From the NCBI GenBank assembly GCA_947503715.1, contig CANNER010000004.1:248001-312000 (forward strand): a stretch of 64,000 nucleotides of DNA, given 5' to 3'. Positions 1 to 10,100 of the stretch are shown piece by piece. The position numbers and the translations under genes are program-made. A model generated the notes under the pieces. The model was given only the letters and a program-made list of their open reading frames with translations, was not told the origin of the DNA and did not search any database. Position 1 is the first letter of the stretch, and each line of letters starts with the position of its first letter. The stretch comes from an uncultured Caulobacterales bacterium. Its GTDB lineage: Bacteria > Pseudomonadota > Alphaproteobacteria > Caulobacterales > Maricaulaceae.

Positions 1-969
1 CGCCAAGCGGATTGGAAGGAGATGGAACGTCTTCTTTCGCGCATTGAGGCGTCATCCGTGCGTGGCCTGTCGGATGAGGAATTAATTGCATTGCCCCGTA
101 TGTATCGCGCGACACTCTCTTCGCTTTCCGTGGCCCGCGCGACGTCTTTGGACCAAAGCGTCGTGAGCTATTTGGAGAGTCTGTCCACCCGCGCCTATTA
201 CGTCATTTACGGCTCCCAGAAACGTTTGCGAGACCGTATCATCAGTTTCTTTGCCCGCGACTGGCCACTGGCCGTGCAGAGCGCGTGGAAGGATACGCTC
301 GCCTCCTCCCTGATTTTCTTTCTCGGCGGTTTAGTCGGCTTCGTCCTTGTCGCGAATAATCCGGATTGGTTCTACGCTTTTATGGATGAAAGCATGGCGT
401 CCGGTCGCACACCCGACGCGTCGGAAGAATTCTTGCGGGACACGATTTACGGGGATCACGATACGGGCGGGTTGGCCGCTTTCGCCGCCTATCTGTTTTC
501 AAATAATAGTCGCGTCTCAATTCTGGCCTTTGCGCTGGGTTTTGCCTTTGCACTGCCGACAGTGGCTCTGCTTCTTTATAACGGCTTATCAATCGGGGCT
601 TTCATCGCGGTCTTTACCGAAAAAGATCTCGGGTTCGAAATTGGTGGCTGGCTCTCCATTCACGGCACAACGGAGTTATTTGCGATTGCCCTCGCCGGTG
701 CGGGTGGTTTCATGATTGGACGGGCCGTCGCCTTCCCCGGCGATATGAGCCGGATGGAGTCGCTGCGGTCCAAATCTGAAGAAGCCTCCATCATGTTGGG
801 CGGTGTCGTTGTCATGCTACTCGTCGCCGGATTGCTGGAAGGATTCGGGCGGCAGCTCATTCAAAATGATTGGGTGCGTTACGGTATTGGGGGCGGAATG
901 TTGCTCTTCTGGCTGCTCTATTTCTTCCTGCCCCGCAAAAGCTTTCACCCGCTGGAGGAAGAGTCGTGA
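1..969 (+). CDS. SpoIIM/DUF95-family membrane protein, 5' end outside window
   Basis: Integral membrane protein of the SpoIIM (stage II sporulation protein M, DUF95) family; in non-sporulating bacteria its role is unknown. The reading frame is open from base 1 (RQADWKEMERLL...). An ATG at 22 exists, but family members usually carry a few more residues before the conserved 'DW..ME.LL' region, so the true start is probably upstream of the window. About five hydrophobic segments follow a soluble N-terminal helix region of roughly 90 residues. The stop overlaps the start of the RDD gene (GTGA), which implies translational coupling. In related genomes such SpoIIM-RDD pairs sit beside MoxR ATPase and DUF58 genes; those would lie upstream and are not visible here. 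Confidence 0.85.
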   Translation, partial: RQADWKEMERLLSRIEASSVRGLSDEELIALPRMYRATLSSLSVARATSLDQSVVSYLESLSTRAYYVIYGSQKRLRDRIISFFARDWPLAVQSAWKDTLASSLIFFLGGLVGFVLVANNPDWFYAFMDESMASGRTPDASEEFLRDTIYGDHDTGGLAAFAAYLFSNNSRVSILAFALGFAFALPTVALLLYNGLSIGAFIAVFTEKDLGFEIGGWLSIHGTTELFAIALAGAGGFMIGRAVAFPGDMSRMESLRSKSEEASIMLGGVVVMLLVAGLLEGFGRQLIQNDWVRYGIGGGMLLFWLLYFFLPRKSFHPLEEES

Positions 970-1832
970 GCAGCGCGACGTTTCAAACACAACTGCCGCC
1001 CGGACGCCGCCATTTGGTCACACCGGAGGGCGTGGACCTTCAGGTTGAACTGGCCGATGTCGGCACACGGATCGGGGCCTTTGCACTCGACCTGATCATT
1101 ATCGTTGTCGTGTTCATTGCTGCGGCTTGGACGCTCACACTCATGTGGACCGAGAGCGCCTTTACGCTTCTCATCCTGATCGCCTTCTTTCTACGCAGTT
1201 TCTATTTCACCTTGTTTGAATTAGGTCGCCGCGCCGCCACACCAGGAAAGATGATGATGAAAATCCGCGTCGCCGCACGCGGCAAAGCCCGTCTATCTGC
1301 GGCCTCCGTCTTTGCCCGCAATGCTCTCCGGGAGATTGGATTTTTCCTCCCCATCGGATTTATCTTTGGCATTGGCAGTGGCGGTGTCGATGGCTGGATG
1401 AGTTTATTGGCGGCAATATGGGCCGGTGTTTTTCTGTTTTTCCCGCTCTTTAATAAAGATAGATTGCGGGTCGGAGACCTCGTCGCGGGCACCTGGGTTG
1501 TACGGTCGCCGCGCCCCCTTCTCGCGGCGGATTTGGTTGAGACTAAGCTTTCTGACGCGCCAAGTGCTTCGGATAAATTCGTCTTCACGCCTACACAAAT
1601 TGACGCTTACGGCATTAAAGAATTACACGTCCTAGAGGATGTTCTCCGCGCCCGTGACCCCCAAGTCGTCGCCGATGTCGCAATGCGCATCCGGACGAAA
1701 ATCGGCTGGGTTTGGGAAATGGGCGAGAGCGATTACGGCTTTCTCAAAGCCTATTACGCCGCGCTACGCGGACGGCTGGAGAGCCAAATGTTAATGGGTG
1801 TACGACGCAAGGATAAGTTCGATACGCGGTAA
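966..1832 (+). CDS. RDD family membrane protein
   Basis: Predicted 288-residue inner-membrane protein with an N-terminal RDD domain. The 'R..AF.LDL' signature occurs at about residues 35-45, followed by two strongly hydrophobic helices, 'GRRAATPGKMMMKIRV' between membrane segments, and two more helices. The last 100 or so residues are soluble and of unknown function. The start chosen is GTG 966, which overlaps the TGA of the upstream SpoIIM-like gene; the frame is open further upstream, but that would run inside the neighbour. Function is not established for the family; some RDD proteins are implicated in ion transport. The pairing with SpoIIM suggests a shared membrane complex (inference). 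Confidence 0.85.
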   Translation: MSSATFQTQLPPGRRHLVTPEGVDLQVELADVGTRIGAFALDLIIIVVVFIAAAWTLTLMWTESAFTLLILIAFFLRSFYFTLFELGRRAATPGKMMMKIRVAARGKARLSAASVFARNALREIGFFLPIGFIFGIGSGGVDGWMSLLAAIWAGVFLFFPLFNKDRLRVGDLVAGTWVVRSPRPLLAADLVETKLSDAPSASDKFVFTPTQIDAYGIKELHVLEDVLRARDPQVVADVAMRIRTKIGWVWEMGESDYGFLKAYYAALRGRLESQMLMGVRRKDKFDTR

Positions 1833-1837
1833 TACGT

Positions 1838-3220
1838 TCAACACTCAATCACATTGACCGCCAAGCCGCCCTGGCTCGTTTCTTTATACTTGCTGCTCAT
1901 ATCAAGACCCGTTTGGCGCATGGTTTCAATCACCTGATCCAGACTGACTTTGCCGTGTCCCGTCCCGTGGAGGGCGAGCCGTGCGGCATTGGCCGCCTTG
2001 ACCGCGCCAATCGCATTGCGTTCAATACAGGGGATTTGGACCAGACCGCCCACGGGATCGCAGGTCAGGCCGAGATTATGTTCCATCCCGATTTCCGCGG
2101 CACTGGCCACCTGTAGCGGCGTAGCACCCCAAACTGCCGCGAGACCACCCGCCGCCATGGAACACGCCACCCCGACCTCGCCCTGACACCCCATCTCCGC
2201 GCCGGAGATTGACGCGCGTTGTTTATAGAGCAAGCCAATGCCCCCGGCCGTGATAAGAAATAAGCGTATCTTTTCACGGTTCGGTTGGCCATTTTCATCA
2301 CAACAATAGTGACGGATAACCGCCGGAATAATCCCGGCTGCGCCATTGGTAGGCGCCGTTACAATCTGCCCCCCCGCAGCATTTTCCTCATTCACCGCCA
2401 TGGCGTAGACATTGAGCCAATCGAAAAGCGTTTCACGCTCATTCGCGCCCGGATTGCCTCGCAATTTTGCCCAGATATCCGGCGCACGACGCGCGACCTT
2501 TAAGCCACCCGGTAGAATGCCCTGCGTAGATAAACCTCTCTCAATTCCCGCCAGCATCACATCCGTGACGCGGTCGAGTTTCTTTTCCGTCGCAGCCCGT
2601 GGTCGGCGCACATCCTCATTTGTCAGGATGATATCTGCAATGGACGCAGATTGCGCATCGCAGAATTTAAGGAGATCTGACGCAGAACCAAAATTAAACG
2701 GCACGGCCTCATCGCCCACGCTAATCATATCATCTTTCACAGGGCGGGAGAGTTGCGCATGAGTTGCAACGAACCCGCCGCCCGTCGAATAATAGGTCCG
2801 CTTATAAAGACGTTCGCCATTGGCGCGGAAGGCCTGCATTTCCATCTCATTCGGATGAAGCTCAGCCGCCTGTTCATAATCAGTAATCAGGTCCGTCGTC
2901 GGATTAAACCGCAGGTCCTGTCCCCTGAATTGAAACTGACCCGTTTGATGTAAACGGTCTAAGGCAGCCTTGGCCGCATCCAGATCGATGGTCTCTGGTT
3001 TGAACCCCAACAGCCCCAACATACCCGCTCGCGGGGTGCCGTGACCGACACCCGTAAAGGCGAGCGACCCCCGATAGATAATCTGAATGCGATGGGCCTC
3101 TGTCAGATGCCCGCGCCGGTCCAAACGCCGCAAAAACCGCGCCGCAATCCGCATTGGTCCGACCGTATGGGAACTGGACGGGCCAATACCGATTCTGAAG
3201 ATATCGAGAACGGATAACAT
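1838..3220 (-). CDS. sdaA: L-serine ammonia-lyase, iron-sulfur dependent, single chain
   Basis: Deaminates L-serine to pyruvate and ammonia using a [4Fe-4S] cluster, in the cytoplasm. The 460-residue protein matches the fused (alpha plus beta domain) type. The N-terminus has the substrate-binding '[11 protein letters not shown]' motif at about residues 13-23. Cluster cysteines are visible in 'CSMAAGG' (about 353), 'TCDPVGG' (about 387) and 'IPCIERN' (about 398), and the chain ends 'NVIEC' as is typical of SdaA. It is divergent from the topoisomerase gene with only about 35 bp between the starts, so promoters must overlap. The stop lies 5 bp from the stop of the RDD gene (convergent). Confidence 0.97.
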   Translation of the reverse strand: MLSVLDIFRIGIGPSSSHTVGPMRIAARFLRRLDRRGHLTEAHRIQIIYRGSLAFTGVGHGTPRAGMLGLLGFKPETIDLDAAKAALDRLHQTGQFQFRGQDLRFNPTTDLITDYEQAAELHPNEMEMQAFRANGERLYKRTYYSTGGGFVATHAQLSRPVKDDMISVGDEAVPFNFGSASDLLKFCDAQSASIADIILTNEDVRRPRAATEKKLDRVTDVMLAGIERGLSTQGILPGGLKVARRAPDIWAKLRGNPGANERETLFDWLNVYAMAVNEENAAGGQIVTAPTNGAAGIIPAVIRHYCCDENGQPNREKIRLFLITAGGIGLLYKQRASISGAEMGCQGEVGVACSMAAGGLAAVWGATPLQVASAAEIGMEHNLGLTCDPVGGLVQIPCIERNAIGAVKAANAARLALHGTGHGKVSLDQVIETMRQTGLDMSSKYKETSQGGLAVNVIEC

Positions 3221-3255
3221 GTCACAAGCCTAGTCCTGATGGGGGTGGGCTGGCA

Positions 3256-4266
3256 ATGCTCTTGAAACAACATCCCTTGCTCGTGCGTATAGATGATATG
3301 CCCAACCTGCCGCATACACTCAGACACAGTTCTGACGGGGAACCGGGAATTTCCCGCAAAGCGAAAGGGACCGGATTTGCCTATTACGCGCCGGACGGGA
3401 CGCATATCCGCAATCAGGACGAGCTGATGCGGATTGAAACATTGGGCCTGCCGCCCGCTTATTCCGACGTGTGGATTTGTGTGGACGAGCGCGGCCATAT
3501 CCAAGCCACAGGTCGGGACGACAAGACCCGCAAACAATATCGTTATCACGATTTGTGGCGCGATTTCCGCGACAAGAACAAATATGAGCGACTCGCGGAA
3601 TTTGGCGAAGATCTGCCACGTATCAGAGCCAAAGTCTCTCGCGACCTTCGTCGTGACATACCCGACTTTCGGTTTGTCTGTGCCGCCCTGACACGGTTGA
3701 TTGATCAGGGCGCGTTACGCATTGGCAGTCAGTCCTATGCGGGCGAGAGTTTCGGCGCGACGACATTGCGCACACGGCATCTGAAACTCACCGATGACGG
3801 GTTTAAACTGGATTTCAAAGCCAAGGGCGGGAAGCGGGTACGGAAGACTATTCGCGATAAAACATTAGCCAGAACACTCGAGCAAATCGATGACCTGCCA
3901 GGACGGGATTTGTTTAACTTTATCGATGAAAACGGAGCCCTTCGAAAAATCGATAGCGCCGATGTGAATGCGTATATTCACGACGATTTCACAGCCAAAA
4001 CATTCCGGACTTGGCACGGCACGGTTGCCGCCTTTGAGGCCGCGCATGAGGAGAGCCCAACCATTAAATCCTTGAGCGAAAGGGCGGCCAAAAGACTTCA
4101 CAATACGCCGGCTATTTGTCGGTCCAGCTATATCCATCCCAAAGTCATCGACCTTGTAAGGATGGAAGGAAAAGACAGACAAGCTCTGCTGGAGAGCTTG
4201 AAGACCGAGCCCGAGCGCGGATTGGTACAGGCCGAGAGAGCCTGCCTCAAACTCATCTCAGCGTAA
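3256..4266 (+). CDS. DNA topoisomerase IB (poxvirus-type)
   Basis: Relaxes supercoils through a 3'-phosphotyrosyl intermediate. The 336-residue length and layout fit bacterial type IB enzymes: an N-terminal beta-rich domain ('LPPAYSDVWIC'), then the catalytic domain with 'AALTRLIDQGALRIG', 'TTLRTRHLK', 'FRTWHGT' (catalytic Arg and His) and 'CRSSYIHP', whose tyrosine is at about residue 292. ATG 3256 follows a G-rich Shine-Dalgarno-like stretch (about 3241-3250); an internal ATG at 3298 (MPNLPHTL) is an alternative start. The stop codon abuts the stop of the convergent amn gene with no spacer. Confidence 0.95.
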   Translation: MLLKQHPLLVRIDDMPNLPHTLRHSSDGEPGISRKAKGTGFAYYAPDGTHIRNQDELMRIETLGLPPAYSDVWICVDERGHIQATGRDDKTRKQYRYHDLWRDFRDKNKYERLAEFGEDLPRIRAKVSRDLRRDIPDFRFVCAALTRLIDQGALRIGSQSYAGESFGATTLRTRHLKLTDDGFKLDFKAKGGKRVRKTIRDKTLARTLEQIDDLPGRDLFNFIDENGALRKIDSADVNAYIHDDFTAKTFRTWHGTVAAFEAAHEESPTIKSLSERAAKRLHNTPAICRSSYIHPKVIDLVRMEGKDRQALLESLKTEPERGLVQAERACLKLISA

Positions 4267-5730
4267 TTATCTAAAGACCGGATCGTCCAGACTGCGAAGT
4301 TTCCGGGAATGGAGCGTCCCTGATTCCGCGCCCGCTTTCATAATCCGCATAGCCTCCAACCCGATATTCAGGTGTTGCGCCACGCGGGAGCGGTAGAACG
4401 CCGCCGCTGTGCCGGGGAGTTTAATTTCGCCGTGGAGCGGACGGTCAGAGACGCAGAGGAGCGTTCCATATGGCACGCGGAAACGGTAGCCATTCGCGGC
4501 AATTGTCGCAGACTCCATATCAATCGCAATCGCGCGGGATTGGTTCAGGCGCGGGCGAAGGGCCTCATAGCGCATTTCCCAGTTCCGGTCGTCCGTCGTC
4601 ACAACTGTGCCCGTCCGCACATGTTTTTTCATCTGCTGTCCCGACAGGTCCATGACGTCCCCAATGGCATCTGTCAGTGCAATCTGGACCTCGGCAATCG
4701 TTGGCAGCGGAATGTCCGGCGGCAGGACATCATCCAATACCTGATCATCGCGCAAATAGGCGTGGGCGAGGACGAAATCGCCAAGGATTTGCGAACTGCG
4801 CAGCCCACCGCAATGACCCAACATCAACCAACAATGGCTGCGCAGAACTGCAATATGATCAGTAATCGTTTTCGCGTTAGACGGCCCCACGCCAATATTG
4901 ATCAGCGTAATCCCCATCCCGTCTTCGGACATGAGATGGTAGGCCGGCATTTGTGGGAGCTTGTAATCCGGATCGGCGACATAATCCTTGCTGTCCGTGA
5001 TCACGCCCTGCCCGGGAGAACAGAAACCCGTAAATTCGTCAGATTCAACGACGCTGAGCGCGTGTTCAACAAACTCATCCACATAGCGCTGGTAATTCGT
5101 GAAAATCACGAATTGTTGGAAACAGGCGGGATTTGTTCCAGAATAATGTTTCAAACGCTGAAGCGAATAATCCGTCCGCAAAGCAGAGAACAACGCAAGC
5201 GGCAGGGGGGCGTCTGTCGGACGTTCCGTCACACCGTCAGCCAGATCATCATGGATCAGTGTGAGATTCGGGAGGGCAAAATTTTGACCAATCGCGGCCT
5301 GGCGCTCCGCCGTTAATTCATAGGCGGATGGATCAATCGCAAAGACGAGCGGAATTTCCGTTTCCGAATATCCGACATAATATTCGACCTCATTGACGGT
5401 CTCGATCCGTCCCAGTTGATCTAAAAGATAGCCTTCGAAAATATCAGGATGTGTAATTGTGGCACCATACCACCCCGCTCCGCGAATGGACACAAAGCTG
5501 GAAAATTTGAGATCGCCAGCGCGGCGTTGACCAATCCGCAAGAGCAAATAGGGATAGGTTGGACGCGGAGCGGAGGGCGATATTCCGTCCTTTGCATAGG
5601 CTTCGAAAGCCTCATTCAAGGCTTCAACCGCGCCGTTATAGAGCTTGCCCAGTTCCCGCACCGCATCCTGCATATTTTCGCAGGGCGAGAGGTCGTTAAA
5701 GAAAGAGGGAATGTGGCCGAGCAAGTTCAA
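4267..5730 (-). CDS. amn: AMP nucleosidase
   Basis: Hydrolyses AMP to adenine and ribose 5-phosphate, feeding purine salvage. At 487 residues it is close to the E. coli Amn length. The N-terminal domain includes 'PYLLLRIGQRR'; the C-terminal nucleoside-phosphorylase-like domain shows 'INIGVGPSNAKTITDH', 'LMLGHCGGLR', 'VTTDDRNWE' and 'AIDMESATIAANGYR' (the Glu/Asp region that contacts ribose and base). It lies 83 bp downstream of the nucleoside transporter on the same strand and probably shares its transcript, so imported nucleosides and their phosphorylated forms could be broken down to bases here. Confidence 0.95.
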   Translation of the reverse strand: MNLLGHIPSFFNDLSPCENMQDAVRELGKLYNGAVEALNEAFEAYAKDGISPSAPRPTYPYLLLRIGQRRAGDLKFSSFVSIRGAGWYGATITHPDIFEGYLLDQLGRIETVNEVEYYVGYSETEIPLVFAIDPSAYELTAERQAAIGQNFALPNLTLIHDDLADGVTERPTDAPLPLALFSALRTDYSLQRLKHYSGTNPACFQQFVIFTNYQRYVDEFVEHALSVVESDEFTGFCSPGQGVITDSKDYVADPDYKLPQMPAYHLMSEDGMGITLINIGVGPSNAKTITDHIAVLRSHCWLMLGHCGGLRSSQILGDFVLAHAYLRDDQVLDDVLPPDIPLPTIAEVQIALTDAIGDVMDLSGQQMKKHVRTGTVVTTDDRNWEMRYEALRPRLNQSRAIAIDMESATIAANGYRFRVPYGTLLCVSDRPLHGEIKLPGTAAAFYRSRVAQHLNIGLEAMRIMKAGAESGTLHSRKLRSLDDPVFR

Positions 5731-5813
5731 TGGGGTCTCCGTGAGGTTTGAAATTTTTCAGGACCTATAGTTTTTATAATGCTTTGGCTAGAAATTTTTA
5801 TGACAACCCGCAG

Positions 5814-7061
5814 TTATAGCGGGGACATGCCAAAAGAGACGGCAATTGCGACCACGACGGAGGCGATGGCGGCGCTCATAAAATTGGAGAGATTGCCCGC
5901 CAACACAGTCTTCAGTCCAAGCTTTGAAATTTCCGTTTTCCGTTCCGGTACGACGGCGGAGAGCCCCGCAATCAGGATGGCAAGACCCCCGAAATTGGCA
6001 AAGCCGCACAGCGCCAATGTAATGGCGACCTGCCCCTGCGCACTGAAATCCTCTTTCACGCCAACAAAATTAAAATAGGCGAGGAATTCATTCAGAATGA
6101 CTTTCTCTCCGAGGAACCGTCCGGCCACCGCGCTCTCATCCCAAGGCACACCGATCATCCACGCTATCGGGCGGAAGAGGATGGAGAAGATGCCTTCCAG
6201 CGACAGGTCTGGATGGCCGAACCATCCACCAACGCCACCAAGGATACCATTCAGCAACGCAATCACAGACAGGACCGCAATCAGTAGCGCCATCACGGCC
6301 AGCATGATTTGCAACCCGATCATCGCCCCATTAGTCAGGGCTTCGATGAGGGAACCCGCGCGATCCGTCGTCATCTCCTTGGCTTCCGCGCTGTCAATAT
6401 CAAAGGGTGTTTCCGTTTCCGGCACGAGGATACGCCCCATCAACAAGCCGCCCGGCACGGCCATCAGCGCGGCTGTAATCAGGAGTTTTGGGTCAATCCC
6501 TATGGCGGAATAGGCGACGAGGACCGTGCCCGCGACGGAAGACAAGCCGAGGCTCATCATCACGAAAAGCTGGGCGCGCGTGATCTTGGGCAGGTAGGGC
6601 AAAATGGTCAGCGGCGCTTCCGCCATGCCAACAAATATATTCGCGGCGGCGCAGGTGCTTTCCAGACGAGATGCCCCTGTCACCCAGCGCACAGCAGAGC
6701 CGATAATGCGAATAATCCACGTCATGACGCGCAGGTGGAAGAGTACGGAAAACAGAGCTGCGATGAAAATGATAATGGGCAGGATTTGGAAGAAGAAGAT
6801 GACATTCGTGCCGCCCTTCTCATCCCCCAACTCGCCAAACATGAAGGTCGTACCCTGTTTGACATAGGCCTGCATCGCTTCGACGCCGGAGGACATCACA
6901 CCCAGTACGACGTCGCCAACGGGTGTCAGGAGCGCGAAAACGGCAATCGCAATTTGCAGCGCGAGTGTCCGCGCCGCGAGGTCAAAGCGTATCTTGCTCT
7001 TGGCCTCGGAAAACAGCCACGCCAGCGCCAGAAGCACGACAATTCCAATTAATCCGGTCAC
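5814..7061 (-). CDS. Concentrative nucleoside transporter (CNT/NupC family), copy 1
   Basis: Inner-membrane cation-coupled nucleoside importer of 415 residues with about ten hydrophobic segments. CNT signatures visible are 'GMAEAPL' (the G..E.P nucleoside-binding loop), 'GEKVILNEF' (the second E..NEF binding loop) and 'LCGFANFGGLAIL' near the C-terminus. It lies between the Oar-type receptor upstream (127 bp, with a hairpin terminator in the gap) and amn downstream. A second CNT of similar length is encoded at 11454-12695, with clear but not close similarity, so the two probably differ in substrate (inference). Confidence 0.95.
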   Translation of the reverse strand: MTGLIGIVVLLALAWLFSEAKSKIRFDLAARTLALQIAIAVFALLTPVGDVVLGVMSSGVEAMQAYVKQGTTFMFGELGDEKGGTNVIFFFQILPIIIFIAALFSVLFHLRVMTWIIRIIGSAVRWVTGASRLESTCAAANIFVGMAEAPLTILPYLPKITRAQLFVMMSLGLSSVAGTVLVAYSAIGIDPKLLITAALMAVPGGLLMGRILVPETETPFDIDSAEAKEMTTDRAGSLIEALTNGAMIGLQIMLAVMALLIAVLSVIALLNGILGGVGGWFGHPDLSLEGIFSILFRPIAWMIGVPWDESAVAGRFLGEKVILNEFLAYFNFVGVKEDFSAQGQVAITLALCGFANFGGLAILIAGLSAVVPERKTEISKLGLKTVLAGNLSNFMSAAIASVVVAIAVSFGMSPL

Positions 7062-7127
7062 ACGCGATTCCCCTCATGGATATAACTCAATCTGTTCCAC
7101 GCCCCTCCGCACAATGCAATCGGCCCA

Positions 7128-7160
7128 CAAATGAAAACGGGGAGCACAAGGCCCCCCGTT
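7128..7160 (-). terminator. Rho-independent terminator after the Oar-type receptor
   Basis: Inverted repeat AACGGGG (7136-7142) / CCCCGTT (7154-7160) with inner GC pairs; on the minus strand it is followed by TTTTCATTTGT. It sits about 30 bp after the receptor stop and before the transporter, so it would set receptor and transporter levels apart. Confidence 0.7.
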
Positions 7161-7188
7161 CGGATTTTAGTGATGTCAGTTGCGTGAC

Positions 7189-10100
7189 TTAGAATGTGTA
7201 ACGCAGACCCACACGAATTTGATAAACAGATGCAATGTTGTTCTGGAACGAGATTGGATCTGTATCAAGTTGGTTGAAGCGATAGACACAATCCGTTGCG
7301 CTCACGCAAGCCGTGCGGGCATCGTCACCCGTCAGAGCAGACGCGCCATCAACGCCATTCGCAGCAACATCCGCAGCTGTCACAAGATCAGCCTCGACGA
7401 GGTTAATAGCATCAAACCCGGCGCCGGACCGTTGCTTGCCCCAATCGCTATCGATCAAGTTTGCAACGTTGAAAATGTCCAATTCAAACTGAAGGCTGTT
7501 CTCGCCAACGAATTTCTCAAGCTTATCGTTAATGAAAGGCAGTTCCTGTGCGAAACGGAAGTCAAAACGACGGTTCCAAGCAGAGCTATCTGAATGGCGG
7601 TCAAGCGTTGTTCCCGTATCGAGACCTTGATCGTTCACATAATCAATGAACTCCTGCTCTTGGAAGTCCGAACCTACAACGACGAGCGGATCATTAATCG
7701 CGCCACCTGAAATTGTTGGGACATAGAGCAAGTCATTATCAAATGGGCTCTCTCCGTCACCTGAACGACCAAACAGAGCATTGTTGCGGTCTGTTGAGAA
7801 CGTGTAGGAGAAAGGCTCGCCCGATGTGATTTGACCAAAGAGGTTCATCCGAGTTGTCAGGTCACCAATGATCTCATCTTCATAGTTCAAATTAATCTTG
7901 AAAGCATGTTCCGTCTCGAAAGGCGATCGACCTGCGGAAGGGTTATTCCGATCAATATCGAAAATACCGCGGAAGTTGGACACACCACGCGAGCTGCCAC
8001 CCTCTGTGACAGTTTCAACGTCTTGGTTTGTATAGGAGAGATCCATGCTCAAGCCATTATCCCAAGCCTTGGAGAGGCTCGCAGATAATGTAAGCGACTC
8101 GCCTTGATCAAAATTGGTCAATGCAATCGCGTTGTTGATGTCCAAAGCATCCAAATCCGCATAAATTGGACGGCCATCAGGCGCTGTTCCAACTGGTAAT
8201 GCGTCTGAGAGTTGGGTCTGAGACAGGTTTTCCCAACGGAAGCCGTTATTTGTCGCCGCATAAAGCGCCTGAAGTGACAAACGCCAATCGGAGCCGAGGT
8301 CAAGACCGCCGATTTTTGCATCAAAATTTTGATCAATTCTGATGGAGGCTTTCCAATCTGTTGGTGTTTCAAAGTCCGGGCTGATGACATCAATTGGACC
8401 CGGTGCATTTGCGTCATTCGCTGTGATGCTATTCAGCAACTCTTGTGGCGTGCCATTGGCCGGGTTTGCATTTTCAACATCAAAGGCCTGCTCAAAGAAA
8501 ACGGGAGGCGTGAACGCATTGGACACCCAAACCTGCGGAGCGCCACCACCGAAGAGGCCAAAGCCACCGGTGATGCTTGTGTTCTCAAGCGGCTGCCAGT
8601 TGAATGATGCCCGTGGCATCAAGACGTCCAAACCATCCAAGTTTTCAGAGTTTGAGAAACCAAAACGGTCATTGAAGAAAGAGCGTTCCTGAGGCTCGTC
8701 ATCCTGCATAATAGTCTCATAGCGCAGACCCGCATCCAACCGGAAAGTTGGAGAGATTTGCCAGCTATCGCCGACGAAGAGCGCGAGTGTATCAAAACCC
8801 CAAACGGCACGGATATCTTCACGATTACCTGTGTCCGGCAATTGAACCTGTACGCGGTCTGCAGTTTGGTTGGCTAAGTCCTCAATCGTATCATAACGGA
8901 AGAGACCGACTGAACGCTGCGCAAAGAGGTTATCAAGATTATAGTTTTGGAATTCTGCACCAAAGCTGATGGAATGGTCGCCAACATTATAATTTGCCTG
9001 ACCAAAGACCTGCAAGCGCTCATCGGCAAATGTGTTGCCTTGACGGAAACGATCACAACCACCGGAGAGGAAGAGTGAATCGCGAGTGTCAACAACACCG
9101 TCACCATCATCAATGAAACCTTCGAAATCGGTCCCGACCAAATCAGCTTCTGAGAGTTGGATATCAAATGCGCCGACACCGTCGCCTGCAAGACAGTTTT
9201 GACCACGCTCATTTTCTTTAAAGTTCACACGGAAATTCGTTGAAAGACGGTCCGTCCAATCAGAGAAAAGCTGACCTGTATAGGTCTTGATTTCCTGCGG
9301 TGTCTGATAATAAGCGGATTGGAAGGTTGTTCCGCCTACGCCTGAGAAACCATTCTCAGTTGTATCTTGGTAAGTGAAAGATGCCCGGTGATTATTGCTG
9401 ATTTCCCAGTCAATTTTACCCAGGAAACGTTCGGTTTCCTCCGGCAGTGAGACTGTCAGAGGACGTCCGCCAAGGTCAAAACCGTAATTATCCAAAACAA
9501 GTTGGTTGATACCGTCAAAAATAGCGGGGTTAACGTCGTTATTACGATCAGATTCAGTAAAATCGCGGGCTGAACCCGTTTCGAACTTGTCATAGTTCAC
9601 GAAGAAGAAGAGCTTATCTTTTACAATGGGCCCACCAAGTGAGAAGCCGTATTCTTCTTCTTTGAAATCGGCGACAGTGATGTCTTGATTAAAGGCGCGG
9701 TCACCAAAATAGTTATCCTGTTGTCTGTAATAATAAAGCGAGCCGTCAAAGTCGTTTGTACCGGATTTCGTCACGACGTTAATCAAGCCGCCTGTGAAGC
9801 CGGAAACAGCCGGATCATATTCAGATGCGACAACAGAGGCACTTTCAATCGCATCAAGCGAGATGGGTGAGCGCTGTGTCGCATATGCAGATGAAGACAG
9901 ACCGAAATCATCACCCTGTAAAGAACCATCAATGGCAAGGCCCGTAAAGCGTGGGTTCGCACCCGCGATTGACAGAATACCTTCGCCGGAAGAGTTAGAG
10001 AGCGGATCGCGAACAAGTGTTCCGATCAAGTCACGGTTTGTAGAAGCATTGTTAAGAATATCATCCTCAGAAAATGCCGTCCCGACACCGTCGCCAATAT

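Noticed and set aside
4372-5316. Long plus-strand open frame opposite amn (314 codons)
   Set aside because: Antisense to a well-supported AMP nucleosidase; Arg/His-rich composition and no family motif.
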